Notes under the pieces: generated by a model | Databases searched by the model: none | Seen by the model: the letters and a program-made list of their open reading frames with translations, nothing else | What the model was told of the DNA's origin: nothing | Origin: Paraspadella gotoi | Lineage: Eukaryota; Chaetognatha | Assembly (NCBI GenBank): GCA_051294375.1 | Contig: CM119263.1 | Location: 22,470,833-22,534,832 of the forward strand | Direction: 5' to 3' | Length of the DNA: 64,000 nucleotides | Translations under genes and position numbers: made by a program | Shown here: piece by piece, positions 48,961-59,295 of the stretch | Position numbering within the stretch: the stretch's first letter is position 1 | Layout of the letters: the number at the start of each line of letters is the position of its first letter

Positions 48961-49400
48961 AAATATCCTGACTTCGTGCTTGGCAACCGGAAAAAAGGAC
49001 GGAGGACGTGTTAAGCTCGTGCTTGCCAAAGGAATAAGTAATGGATAATGACGAGGAAGTTGGGCTGACCTTGTGCTTGGTAAAGAAAAAAATGGTGGGA
49101 AAAATGTACGAACCTCTTGCCTGGCAAGAGAAAAAAAAATGGGCGCGGAAGTTATGCTGACCTCGTGCTTGGCAAAGGAAAAAAACAGAGAACGGAAGTC
49201 GTGCTAACATCGTGCTTGGCAAAGTAAAAAGAAATGGCGAGGAAGATGTGCTGACCTCGCACACTGCCTAATTTTCTAAAAAGACCTCCAGGTTAAAGCC
49301 CTGCTCTTTCCTCTCTCCGCCAATCTCATACACACTGCCTCGTGCTTGGTAATAAATTAAAGGGTGCAAAATTTGTGACCTCGTGCAGAGAAAACAAAAG
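48960..49400 (-). repeat. 48-bp minisatellite, about 8 units, in frame on the minus strand
   Basis: CTCGTGCTTGGCAAAG recurs at spacings of about 45-50 bp. On the minus strand (48872-49264) this gives a 130-codon frame with 16-residue units such as CQARGQHNFRAHFFFS and CQARGSYIFPTIFFFT. The period of 48 keeps the frame. No start context, domain or splice evidence supports a protein. Confidence 0.8.
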
Positions 49401-51888
49401 CGCGAAAGATGTTCCGAAAAAAAAAAGCGCGCGGAAGATGTGCAGACGCCGGGTTTGGCAACTCACTCACTCACTCACTCACTCACTCACTCACTCACGA
49501 CGTGGCGATCGACCTCGAAAGACGTCCCACGAGAGATGAACGCAGAATGGAGATGGGAATGAAAGGAGCGGACGAAAGGCAGAAAAGGTCAAGGAATGTT
49601 CCTATTTACTGTCCGGGATTTTGGACGATGGGACTGGGTGAGGGGGGATAGTGGTCGTTAGGGGATGGGTAGGGGGGGGAACGGAAGCGAGCTCGAGGTT
49701 GTCAATACGTCTTTCAGAGAACCGTAAACTTTATTTAACCATATCCGGTCTTAAGAAATCTTTTAAAAGTTATTCTTTCGGAAATATGATTTTTTTTTAA
49801 AAAATTGTGTGATTGTTTTCACATCACAGAACCAATAAAGTCAATCTCTCGATGTATCTCCTAACGTAGCAGAGTGACGACGTCATTTTGAGTTGCTCAA
49901 TTTGATTTATCCATTTTCATAGTTTCTTTTTTTCTCCTTTATTTTTGCCTTTTTTCTTTCCTTTTCTCTTTTTTTTTCTTCCGCGCGAATCGATCGATTA
50001 TTAGGTGTTTTCCCCTCGAGCTTTCGCGGGTCGAGACTCAAATCGAGGAAAACGACTCAATTTATGGGGACTCTTGTCAAGCTCCCACTTTTCACTCCGG
50101 GTGTTTAACCGCTTCGTCCTGCCAAGCAGGTTTCATTCCCGGTTGTCTATAAACTTGTCAAGCATACCACTTACTGTTTTACTTCTTTTTTAAATTTGAG
50201 AAATATATATGATGTTCTCATTTCAGAACAATAGTTCCTCGTGTGTTTTAAAGGGTTGTTCGGTGGTTCGTTCTGTTAAAAAAAAAAATTGACTCCTGTA
50301 GAAACGTTTGGCTCCCTCAACCAAAACCGATGGCTCCATTACTGCGTCTTATCCACGTTTAAAGTCCCCATTTGTTTGCAGCGACAAAACAAGTCTTTAA
50401 ATTTTTTGTAAGCGTCTGAAACAGACACTTATCTGCAGAATATAATAAAATTTGATTCATATAAAAATTACATGTGATTGATAATTTATTCCTGTTTCTA
50501 TGCTAATTCATATATTAATCGTCATTTTAGCAATATAATTTCTCTTGATAATAAAATTGGTGAAACAAAACAAACATCACGACGCATCATGTGAATTCAA
50601 CAATAAACGTCGAATTTTTTTTCTCCAGCGATTTACTTTAAAAAAACTCGCCTCTTTTTTCTGTTGGAAAAAAACGTTTTCGCGCCACAGGGCAAATACA
50701 TTGTTTACCCAGGAAATTCCATTGGAAAATTCCGTGGATGACGTTTTCCCGCGAATTCCGTTGCAGACCCGAACATTTCACAAGGAAACCCTCATTACCG
50801 CGTTGGTTCTCAGGGCACCAAATACCCTTTTCCTGCCTATAGAATAAGGAGAACAGATCTCTCTTGTCACAAATATCTCGCGCTCGGTTTTTCACTCACT
50901 TTCTCCTTTCTCTTTTTGTCAATAAGAAATTGGCAACAGATATAAAATTATCCATATCCATTCATTCTAAATAAACTATAATATAATATTAAATATAATA
51001 ATATAATAAAATAAATTAATATATTTAAATTAAGCTATGGTGGTTAAAAGCCACAATACCTTTTCGTTACCCTTTCTTGATTTCTTTAGCGTAAAAACAA
51101 AGATTCAATCTTTTTACCACCGGTCCACATTATCCTCCATGTAGTTATACTCCATCTTCGCAATTAGCTCTCACACCGATTCCTCACAACGCCGGCGTAA
51201 ACACATTTTCTTTTTTCTCCTTAACTCAATTTCGCTTATCTCACTCCCTTTGCCTTCTCTCACGACCTGTATTATGCTTTACTTTTTTCACGTTCCTTGT
51301 TTTTATAAACATCTTGACCCGCTCGACCCATGAACTGACACGCAGCGAAGGAAAAAAAGAAAGAACGAATTTGAAAAAAAGAAGAAATCACTTGAGTTTG
51401 AAAACACGTTAAATCACGCGATCGCAAAAACAAAAGACTAAACTTATTCTATGGACGAAAAGTCACGTATGCGCAGCCGCCAACCGCCCGTACGCCGGCG
51501 CAGCCGCAGCACGCGCCGCAGCCCTCCGCCGCCTTCGTCGTGTTTCTCTATTCAAGATTTTCTTTTCGAGGTCGAAGAAACACAACAAACGAAAGACTCA
51601 TACAACTTTCATTCTTTTTCTTCTCTCTTTTTTTTTCTTCTTTTTTTTTAAATTTTTTTTCTCCAGACCTTAGCGAGAAGTTCGCAGGGTGTGACACTTT
51701 AAGAGCATCGACTAATGATTCAAGTGATTAGGTGATTTTAAAACGCTGTATTCTCTACTTAGATTTTTATTAATTAATGATGGCTTATCTCATAGGGTGG
51801 TCTTCTCTCCCTTCTTTTAATATTTGAAATAAAGGATGTTATGTTTTTTACATAGCTGCAACAAAAGATTAAAACAGGAACGGCAAAC
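49310..51888 (+). repeat. Second duplicated block, copy C1
   Basis: This matches 59300-61995 and, from 49823, 55022-57305. It includes an (ACTC)n tract, a pyrimidine-rich stretch, a conserved 150-bp piece around 50010-50160, and a GC-rich triplet run near 51470-51540. Similarity stops abruptly after 51886, where a foldback-type arm begins. Short frames (for example 51451-51651) are triplet-repeat driven. No gene is recognised. Confidence 0.8.
49461..49498 (+). repeat. (ACTC)n microsatellite
   Basis: About nine units. It is expanded and corrupted in copy C4 at 59445-59515. Confidence 0.92.
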
Positions 51889-52287
51889 AAAACAAGTTTG
51901 AGCAAACAATCGGATCTGCTCTACGATAATTAATTATTAATTAATTAATTAATGATTAATTAATTAATTAATTAATTAATTTTAATATGTAAATTATTTT
52001 TAATTATATTTCAACTATCATCATCGATGTCCTTAAAATTGGTTAGGACAGTTATTAAATATGTTTGTTTACATTTTCCAAACAAACAAATATCCTCTAT
52101 TTATTTTATGTCTCCTTCTCTCTCACTCTCACTCACTCCTCTCTCTCTCTCTCTCTCTCTCTTCTTTCTGCAATTGCGACGATCTTTATGCTTTCAGATT
52201 TTTTTAACTTGCATCATTTTTTCACATTCTAATTAATTAATTCATTAATTAATTAAACATTTATTAGTAATCATTATATTAAAGATT
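51889..52287. repeat. Foldback-type arm, TTAATTAA tract and (CT)n
   Basis: AAACAAGTTTGAGCAAACAA at 51890 repeats the left arm of the 4.3-kb foldback element, then runs into TTAATTAA repeats and a (CT)n tract at 52138-52162. This interrupts the second block relative to copies C3 and C4. Confidence 0.65.
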
Positions 52288-52743
52288 CAAGAATGTGACT
52301 TATGTTTTCTCATCTAAACTCATTTCCCCTGGCACAATTCCGTCAATACTTCTTTATATATTATATATTAATAAATATTAAAAGCTTCAGTGCAACAACC
52401 CAATGAACTAATTCAAAAGTATATGAAAATCGATTAGTAGTAAAAGGAAAAAAATTTAAAGAGAACTAGAAGTTATAAAAAGTGTTCAATTTTGGGCCCG
52501 CCTTACTAGATTTAGCCTTACTAGATATATTGCATGTATTAAACAATGTTATCGGAAAATAATTTATCAATTTTAATGTATTTTGTAAGTATTTTAAGTA
52601 TTTTATTCAGTGAGTAAATAACACTTTTTTATTCGCTAATTTTATCTCGGACTCTCTTCTTCTTCTATCTTTCTCTCCTCTCTTCTCTCTCTCTCTCTCT
52701 CTCTCTTTGCCAATTGCTATGATCCTTATGCTCATTTTTACTG

Positions 52744-52776
<33 letters not shown>

Positions 52777-54410
52777 TCTTCTTCTCTCTCTCTCTCTCTC
52801 TCTCTCACTTTGCAATTGCGACGATCCTATGCCTTTTAGGATTTTTTTTAACTTGTATCATTTTTCTGCTTCAAGTAAATGTGACTTAGTTTTTTCCATT
52901 TAACTCATTTCCACTGGCACAATCCGTCAAAACTTTATATCTAGTTTTTTCACACACTTTCCTACCCGCTCACAAAATTTTATCTCAATCTATTATGGTT
53001 AAAATAAGTTAAAAAGATTCAAGTAAATGTGACTCATATTTTTCATTAAAATCATTTTCCACTCGTACGTTTCCACCGAAACTTTATATCAAGCATCGAT
53101 ACATTTTTCTACCACACAAAAATTATGAATCTCACTATCCATATCCATCCATCAATTATGATAATTAGAGTACTTATGGTTAAAATAATAAAAAGATTTT
53201 AGTAAATGCGACTTATGTTTTTTTCTACTTAAACTCATTCCACTCACAACGATTCCGTCGAAACTTTATATCCAGCTTTATCACACACTTTCCTACCACA
53301 ACCAAAATTTCATTTCAATCACCACCAAATCACGAGTTATTGGGCTTTTTGCTAAGGTGGGACGGATGGACGATTGATTGACTGATTAATTAATTATTGA
53401 TTAATTAATTTGACTAATTGATTAATTAACTGATTAATTTTATTTACCTTATTAATATCCTGCATATACATTAATATAAAGGAAAAAGAAGCATAATCAA
53501 TTAGTGAAACAGGTTTTTGTTTTTTCCATTTAAACTCATTTCCACTCAAAAGATTCCATCGAAACTTGGTTCCTGTTCAATCACACACTTTTCTACTCAC
53601 ATACAAAATTCCAGGTCAATGCGATAATTAAGTGGGTAATAAGCTATCTTGGTCAACTTGCATAATTTATCAACTTGCATAATTGGTCAATTGACATAAT
53701 TTGTTACTGACATAATTTGGTCTTACTGACATAATTTGGTCAACTGACATCAATTTGGCAACTGTCATAATTTGATCATTAAGAATAATTTGGTCAACCG
53801 GCTAATTTGGTTAATGGCATAATTTATCAACTAGCCTAATTTGGTCAACAGGCATAATTTGGTCAACTTGCAAAACTTGATAACTTGCAGAATTGGTCAA
53901 CTGGCATAATTTGGTCATTAGCATAATTTGGTCAATCAATCATCAATCATCAATAAATCAATCAATCATCAATCAAGCAGAGAGAGAGAGAGAGAAACTT
54001 TAAAAAATTAAATAAATGTGTTTTTGGTTTTTAATTGAACTCTTTTCCACTCACTACGATTCCATCAAAAATTTTATCCAGCTTTATTCACATACTTTCC
54101 TACCCACACACAAAATTCCTTTCGATTTATCTATCCATTTTAATAAACAAAATAATTATGAGTAAATTTAAGTAAAATACTTCAGTAAATAGACTTTTGT
54201 TTTCCATTTAACTCATTTCCCTGCACGATCCATCGAAACTTTATATCCGGCTCACTCACACACTTTCCGACATCAACAAATTTCAAGTTCATTGCACTAT
54301 CCACTCATGAGGCAATTGGCGTCAAATAATGAAATATATTTTTTTGTTTTTTCCATTTAAAACCAATTTCCACTCGCACGATTCCCTCGAAACTTTCATA
54401 TCATCTCATC
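52288..54410 (+). repeat. Satellite-like array, about eight monomers of 146-180 bp
   Basis: A core of AAGTAAATGTGACTTATG, CATTTAAACTCATTTCCACT, CGATTCCGTCGAAACTTTAT and CACACACTTTCCTACC recurs at about 52288, 52872, 53018, 53199, 53512, 54010, 54183 and 54330. It is interrupted by (CT)n tracts with TTTGCAATTGCGACGATC (52.14-52.86 kb) and by another minisatellite. It ends at a 25-N gap. Confidence 0.8.
53650..53935 (+). repeat. 18-20-bp minisatellite CATAATTTGGTCAACTGG
   Basis: About 14 degenerate units lie between satellite monomers, followed by an ATCAATCATCA tract. Confidence 0.85.
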
Positions 54411-54435
54411 NNNNNNNNNNNNNNNNNNNNNNNNN
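54411..54435. other. Assembly gap, 25 N
   Basis: It separates the satellite array from fragment C2. Confidence 0.99.
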
Positions 54436-54455
54436 GCTTATGATATCATTTTTAT

Positions 54456-55011
54456 CACTGGGTCCCCTTAAGAAATCTTTTAAAAGTTATTTCTTTTGGA
54501 AATATGATTTTTTTTAAATAATTTTTTCATTTACATATTTTGTGAAGCTGATTCTTGTGTGATTGTTTTCACATCAACCAACAAAGTCAATCCTCTCGAT
54601 GTATCTCCCTAACTTAGCAGAGTGACGACGTCATTTTGAGTTGCTCAATTTGATTTTATCCATTTTCATAGTTTCTTTTTTTTCTCTCCTTATTTTTGCC
54701 TTTTTTCTTCCTTTTCTCCTTTTTTTTTCTCCGCGCGAATCGACGATCGAGTTAAGGTGTTTTCCCCTCGAGCTTTCGCGGGTCGAGACTCAATCGAGGA
54801 AAACGACTCAATTTTATGGGGACTCTTGTCAAGCTCCACTTTTCACTCCGGTGTTTAACCGCTTCGCTCCTGCCAAGCCAGGTTTTCTTCTTGGTTGCTG
54901 CTATAATCTTGTCAAGCATAACACTTACTGTTTTACTTCTTTTTAAATTTGAGCAAATATATATGAGGTTCTCTTTCAAACAATAGTTCCTCGGTGTGTT
55001 TTAAAAGGTTG
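54456..55011 (+). repeat. Second duplicated block, copy C2 (fragment between gaps)
   Basis: This 556-bp piece matches 49748-50270, 55022-55460 and 59758-60350. It lies between a 25-N and a 10-N gap, so its placement is doubtful. Confidence 0.75.
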
Positions 55012-55021
55012 NNNNNNNNNN
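55012..55021. other. Assembly gap, 10 N
   Basis: It separates fragment C2 from copy C3. Both sides repeat the same block. Confidence 0.99.
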
Positions 55022-56243
55022 ATCACAGAAACCAACAAAGTCAATCCTCTCGATGTATCTCCCTAACGTAGCAGAGTGACGACGTCATTTTGAGTTGCTC
55101 AATTTGATTTTATCCATTTTCATAGTTTCTTTTTTTTCTCCTTATTTTTGCCTTTTTTCTTCCTTTTCTCCTTTTTTTTTTCTCCGCGCGAATCGACGAT
55201 CGAGTTAAGGTGTTTTCCCCTCGAGCTTTCGCGGGTCGAGACTCAATCGAGGAAAACGACTCAATTTTATGGGGACTCTTGTCAAGCTCCACTTTTCACT
55301 CCGGTGTTTAACCGCTTCGCTCCTGCCAAGCCAGGTTTTCTTCTTGGTTGCTGCTATAAACTTGTCAAGCTTACCACTTACTGTTTTACTTCTTTTTAAA
55401 TTTGAGCAAATATATATGAAGTTCTCTTTCAAACAATAGTTCCTCGGTGTGTTTTAAAGGGTTGTTCGGTTGTTCTGTTTAAAAAAAAAAAGTTGACTCC
55501 TGTAGAAACGTTTGGCTCCCTCAACCAAAACTGATGGCTCCAGTTACTGCGTCTTTCCTACCGTTTAAAGTCCCCATTTGTTTGCAGCGACAAACAAGTC
55601 TTTAATTTTTTTGTGAGCGTCGAAACAGACACTTATCTCAGAATATAATAAAATTTAATTCATATAAAAATTACAATGTGATTGATAATTTATTCCTGTT
55701 CAGAGATCTATGTTATAGTATTATTTTCTGTCATTTTTTAGCATTATAATTTTTTCTTGGTAATAAAATGGTGAACAAAACCAAAAACATCACGACGCAT
55801 CATGTGAATTCAACAATAAACGTCGAATTTTTTATTTCTCCAGGCGATTTACTTAAAAAAAAAACTCGCTTCTTTTTTCTGTTGGAAAAACGTTTTCGCG
55901 CCACAGGGCAAATACATTTGTTTACCCAAGGAAAATTCCATTGGAAAATTCCGTGGATGACGTCTTCCCGCGAATTCCGTTGCAGACGCCGACATTTCCA
56001 CAAGGAAACCCTCATTCACGCGTTGGTTCTCAGGCCACCAAATACCCCTTTCTGCCTATAGAATAGAGAGAACAGATTCTCTGTCACAAATATCTCGCGC
56101 CTCGGTTTTCACTCACTTTCTCTTTCTCTTTTTGTCAATAAGAAATTGGTACAATATAAAATTATCCAATATCCCTTCATTCAATAATATAATATAATAT
56201 AATAATATATCTTCATTCAATAATATAATATAATATAATAATA

Positions 56244-56430
56244 TATCTGGGAGTAAATAAACGGGACTGTGAGAGAGTCTTGATTGAAAGCTTGCAGGGA
56301 CCTGCTATGTAATTATCTTGTAAGAGTGATGGAGGCCTTAAACCACCAGAGCCTGTCCAAAGTCAGGGGCAAGATAGCTTATTTATTAAATGAATGGATA
56401 ATTTTTATATTGGTTGTACCAATTTCATAA
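56244..56430 (+). repeat. SINE-like dispersed repeat, copy 4
   Basis: This matches copy 2 at 5272-5462. It is absent from the paralogous places in the second block near 50990 and 61090, where only ATAATATAAT-type sequence is found. It therefore behaves as an insertion with an AATAT-rich tail. Confidence 0.75.
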
Positions 56431-57927
56431 TAATAATATAATATAATATAAATTAGCTATGGTGGGTTAAAGCCTACATACCGTTTTCGTTACCCCTTTT
56501 CTTGTTCTTTAGCTAAAATACAAAGATTCAATCTTTTACCACGGTCCACCATTATCCTCCATGTAGTTTATTACTCCATTCTTCCGCGTAGCTCTCACCC
56601 GATTCCTCAATCACCGGCAAACACATTTTCTTTTTTCTTCCTTAACTCAATTTCGCTTATCTCACTCCCTTTGCCTTCTCTCACGATCCGTATGTATGTT
56701 TACTTTTTTCACGTTCCCTTGTTTTTAAAACATCTGACGTCACCATGAACTGACGCAGCGAAGGAAAAAAGAAAGAACGAATTGAAAAAAAAGAGAAACA
56801 CTTGAGTTTGAAGAAACAGACGATCGTAAATCAGCTCGATCGCAGAAAACAAAAGACTATAACTTATTCTTATGACGAAAAGTCACGTATCGCAGCCGCC
56901 AACCGCCGCCTCCGCCGGCGCAGCCGCAGCCGCAGCCGCCGCCTTCGTCGTGTTTTCTATTCAAGATTTTCTTTTCAGGGTCGAGAAACACAACAAACGA
57001 AAGACCTCATACAACTTTTCATTCTTTTTCTCTCTCTCTTTTTTTTTCTTTCTTTTTTTTTAAAGTTTTTTTTTTCTTCTCCAGACCTTAGCGAGACAAG
57101 TTCGCAGGTGTGACACTTTAAGCCATCGACTAATGATATCAAGTGATTAGGTGATTTAAACGCTGTCATTCTCTTAACATTTTTAATTAATTAATGATGG
57201 CTTATCTCATAGGGTGGTCTCTCTCCCTTTCTTTTTAATATTTTGAAAATAAAGGATGTTAGGTTTTTACATAGCTGCAACAAGAAGAATTAAAACAGGA
57301 ACGGCAAAAAAAAAAACTATAAAAAATGGGTTACGAATCTCCCAAGACAATAAATTTAAAAAAAGGTTCTGACAGAATACAATTTTGGTTGTTTATTTTG
57401 AAAAGGTCTAAAGCCAAACAAAGTCTCAGGAGATGAAAGAGATTAAAAACAAGCGACGGTTTTTTTTTTTTTTTGCCCTATTCTTTCTTATGTGCGCTTC
57501 ATTTTTACGTCGTTTGTATTCGAGCAACGATGCCCTTTTGTTTACGCGTCACCTTTGACCGAAGCAGCGCCTCTTTCGAGCTCTGATGTCCCAGTGGATT
57601 CATGGTTTTTTACCCGGTATCTTTGGAAGCTAGATTATCGATGTTTTTTGGTGACCCAAAGAAATAAAAAAAATGATATTTCATAAAAATTTCTTTTGAA
57701 TTGCAAAAATGTAAATAATTATTACCGGCCTAAAATTTCATTCCTTTTTTGAATTCTTTGATTTGATTGATTCATTTAAAAGTCATTGTAATTCCTGCGC
57801 GAATTCCCCTCGATGTTATTACTGAAATGAACTCGCGTTCATTTTTCACTTGATCTCGAATTTTTTTCTTACTTTTACAATTTATTATTTAAAATGATAA
57901 TGTTTGCAAACTTAAATTGTTAATATA

Positions 57928-58544
57928 CTATCTAGGAAAAAAGTTAGAAACATTTTTTTTAAAAGTTCATTTTATTCAATAAAAAATATACAAAACATGG
58001 GTAAAACATTCTCAATATTTGGTATCCCTCCCTCGGCATCGACCACTGCCTGCATTCGTCTGGGCATGCTCCAGAGCGTGCTGACACACCAAAATGTTTT
58101 TGATTTGTTGTATCGCCGTAAAAAAATTGCAATGGTGGAACGAGGGATTCCAAGTCTATTGCTGATGAAATTGTTGCGTCTTTCCCTCTTTTCTCAGAGC
58201 TACAATTGCACCTTTATGAACCAAAGAGAGGGGCTGTCTATTCGGCATAACCAAATTTAAAAAATGAAAAAAATAACTAACTCAATTTGAAATAGAAACA
58301 AATACTCAATACCAAGAATTGTGGAAAACTAAAGGCGATTTTTCGGCCATTTTTCACTTGAGGTAGCAATCTTATTTTGGTCTCTAACTTCTATAACGGT
58401 TGGATCTACGAAAAAATGGAAGGAAGCAAGCTGAAAGGAAATTTTAGTGTAGAATCTGAAACATCCTGATTTTTTAAAAAATCGAGCAAGTTTTCGAGTA
58501 GATATCCTCAATTAAAAATGTTTCTAACTTTTTTCCCTAGATAG
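57928..58544 (-). mobile_element. Tc1/mariner-derived nonautonomous element, 617 bp, with TA target duplication
   Basis: The ends form near-perfect inverted repeats of about 31 bp, starting CTATCTAGG, then AAAAAAGTTAGAAACATTTT. The left copy lacks one G. TA dinucleotides at 57926-57927 and 58545-58546 are the target duplication typical of Tc1/mariner. The paralogous copy of the surrounding block has an empty site near 62590, where the same flanks join with only TA-rich sequence between them. This proves a discrete insertion. Inside, on the minus strand, is a shrunken transposase remnant; the remainder up to the right repeat is noncoding. The element cannot move by itself. Confidence 0.9.
57972..58248 (-). 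pseudogene. Internally deleted Tc1-like transposase remnant
   Basis: From the ATG at 58248 the frame gives MPNRQPLSLVHKGAIVALRK then EGKTQQF, and after a one-base frame change ISNRLGIPRSTIAIFLRRYN. This is the N-terminal helix-turn-helix DNA-binding domain of Tc1-family transposases. Without any DDE catalytic core the frame then jumps to LWSMPRRMQAVVDAEGG and a stop at 57972, the usual C-terminal end of Tc1 transposases. About 92 codons remain of a family size near 340. The deletion removed all catalytic residues, so the product is inactive. A truncated DNA-binding protein is conceivable only if the frame change is a sequence error. Confidence 0.82.
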
Positions 58545-59295
58545 TATATTATTTATCTCAACTGTCTTTCTTTCAATATCCCTCACTTTTTAGTACTTAT
58601 TCTTAACCTGTCTTTAACCTCCCACTGTCTTTTTCTTATTTTTTTTTGAAACCTCTATCTTCTCCCTCTTTCACGTTTCACACACGCAAACCTTATACTT
58701 TGTCAAAAATTTTCACAAATGATTTATTAATTTTTTCGCTAATTGAAGACTTACATTAAAGTTAAAATTTTCCTTTTTAAAATAAAATTTGTTGCATAAA
58801 CAAAACAAGGTCGGTACATCCAAATGTTTTGCGCCAAGTGACTTTTCTTTTCATGTGTATTTCCATATGATCACATGATTAGAAAATTTTTTTTAAAAAA
58901 GTTTTATGGTTGATCACTACTGTGCAAAGTTTCATTACAAACAAAAAGACATTACAAGAAATATACTGAGTTCGGGGTTCCAGCCTACACTATATAAATA
59001 AAAAAACAAGACTGACGAAAATACAAATTCGTTTATGTGTTTCTCCGATACGTCCGAGTGACACTGGCACTAAACTGGGTTTAAAATCAGACCTTGTTCT
59101 GACCTGACCTGACCCTTTATGACCCGAGTTAATCCAACTGACCCTTTCCTCCCCCAAATAATTCTCGACCAACAAATTTTGTGGCGCAGATCTAAGATCA
59201 GAGCTTCGGATTTCATCACGGAACGGAAAAGCCCTGATATTTAGTACAAAAACTCTCTTTCTCTCTCTCTCTCTCTCTTTCTCTCTAAAAGAGAG

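Larger units (their letters stand above)
55022..59290 (+). repeat. Second duplicated block, copy C3 (most complete)
   Basis: This is colinear with 59870-63480. It carries two insertions of its own: a copy of the SINE-like repeat at 56244-56430 and the Tc1/mariner-derived element at 57928-58544. It ends in a (CT)n tract near 59250-59290. No host gene is recognised. The strongest remaining frame, around 55150-55399, is the same in the other copies only because the duplication is recent. Confidence 0.8.

Noticed and set aside
53935-53990. CRISPR-like spaced repeats in the satellite region
   Set aside because: Units are degenerate and contiguous with no spacer structure, and the context is eukaryotic.
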